Below, in pieces: positions 5,260-5,358 of a stretch of 5,358 nt of DNA. The stretch spans positions 1 to 5,358 of the forward strand of contig CAJPTO010000215.1 of assembly GCA_905373605.1 (NCBI GenBank), written 5' to 3'. This DNA is from an uncultured Prevotella sp. (GTDB lineage Bacteria > Bacteroidota > Bacteroidia > Bacteroidales > Bacteroidaceae). Positions within the stretch are counted from its first letter, which is position 1, and each line of letters starts with the position of its first letter. The position numbers and the translations under genes were made by a program. The notes beneath the pieces were generated by a model that had not been told where the DNA came from, made no database searches, and saw only the letters and a program-made list of their open reading frames with translations.

Positions 5260-5293
5260 TTTAATTGATCGGGACGTTCCCGACAATATTAAA
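5260..5293 (-). promoter_or_regulatory. Imperfect stem-loop in the rpsH leader
   Basis: On the minus strand TCGGGA (5283-5278) pairs perfectly with TCCCGA (5274-5269) across an ACG loop. The stem extends through TTG/CAA after one bulged T, and then TTTAA/TTAAA after a two-base bulge, for 14 pairs in all. The base of the stem is 12 nt from the rpsH ATG. A bulged hairpin just before the gene for S8 could be a binding site for S8 feedback control, but that is inference. No T run follows, so it is not a typical terminator. Confidence 0.45.
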
Positions 5294-5358
5294 TAATTTC
5301 CTGTTGGCGGATATTGAAGAATAAGATTAGCGACAAGTCATCATCCCATGGGGACAAT
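5294..5358 (-). other. Non-coding upstream region with no recognised gene
   Basis: None of the minus-strand frames gives the C-terminal end of S14 (normally finishing in KASW), so rpsN does not reach into this window. I see no clear Bacteroidota promoter (TTTG, then TAnnTTTG). The best match is TAATATTG at 5291-5284, inside the stem-loop and without a TTTG partner at proper spacing. Confidence 0.4.

Noticed and set aside
5284..5291. TAATATTG as a Bacteroidota -7 promoter element before rpsH
   Set aside because: Five of six defined bases match, but there is no TTTG element at suitable spacing, and the site falls inside the stem-loop.
5294..5358. Possible 3' end of rpsN at the right edge
   Set aside because: No minus-strand frame shows the S14 C-terminal KASW-type ending before a stop codon, so the gene must end outside the window.

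Overview
This window is the downstream part of a bacterial ribosomal-protein supercluster (the spc operon running into the start of the alpha operon). Every gene is on the minus strand, so transcription runs from high to low coordinates. The order is rpsH (S8), rplF (L6), rplR (L18), rpsE (S5), rpmD (L30), rplO (L15), secY, map, infA (IF1), rpmJ (L36) and the first 31 codons of rpsM (S13), which runs off the left edge. The set looks like Bacteroidota, order Bacteroidales, most likely Prevotellaceae. Evidence for this is the L36 with most zinc ligands lost, S5 and SecY sequences of Bacteroidales type, map directly after secY with no adk between them, and A/T-rich translation leaders mostly lacking Shine-Dalgarno (SD) sequences. 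The genus is an inference from remembered family sequences, not a search.

Layout on the minus strand, right to left: 5248-5358 is non-coding upstream of rpsH and holds an imperfect stem-loop close to the rpsH start. From 5247 to 564 the genes from rpsH to map are packed with gaps of 4 to 25 nt. An 85-nt spacer then separates map from infA; it contains a hairpin and a possible 24-codon reading frame that fits the gap almost exactly. infA and rpmJ are 13 nt apart, and a 35-nt AT-rich spacer with a diverged tandem repeat precedes rpsM. There is no gene-free stretch over 300 nt. I see no tRNA, rRNA, mobile element, CRISPR array, convincing internal promoter or terminator, so the block is probably one long transcript continuing on both sides.

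The products work together. Seven ribosomal proteins are complete and one is partial. IF1 acts in initiation, the Map aminopeptidase removes N-terminal methionine from new chains, and SecY is the membrane channel to which translating ribosomes dock. This is ordinary conserved housekeeping DNA, and I found no new multi-gene system. The points worth a second look are small: strong SD sequences before rplF and rpmD only, RNA structure before rpsH and after map, the possible micro-ORF between map and infA, the repeat before rpsM, and the mostly zinc-ligand-free L36. Long plus-strand reading frames opposite these genes look like antisense shadows.
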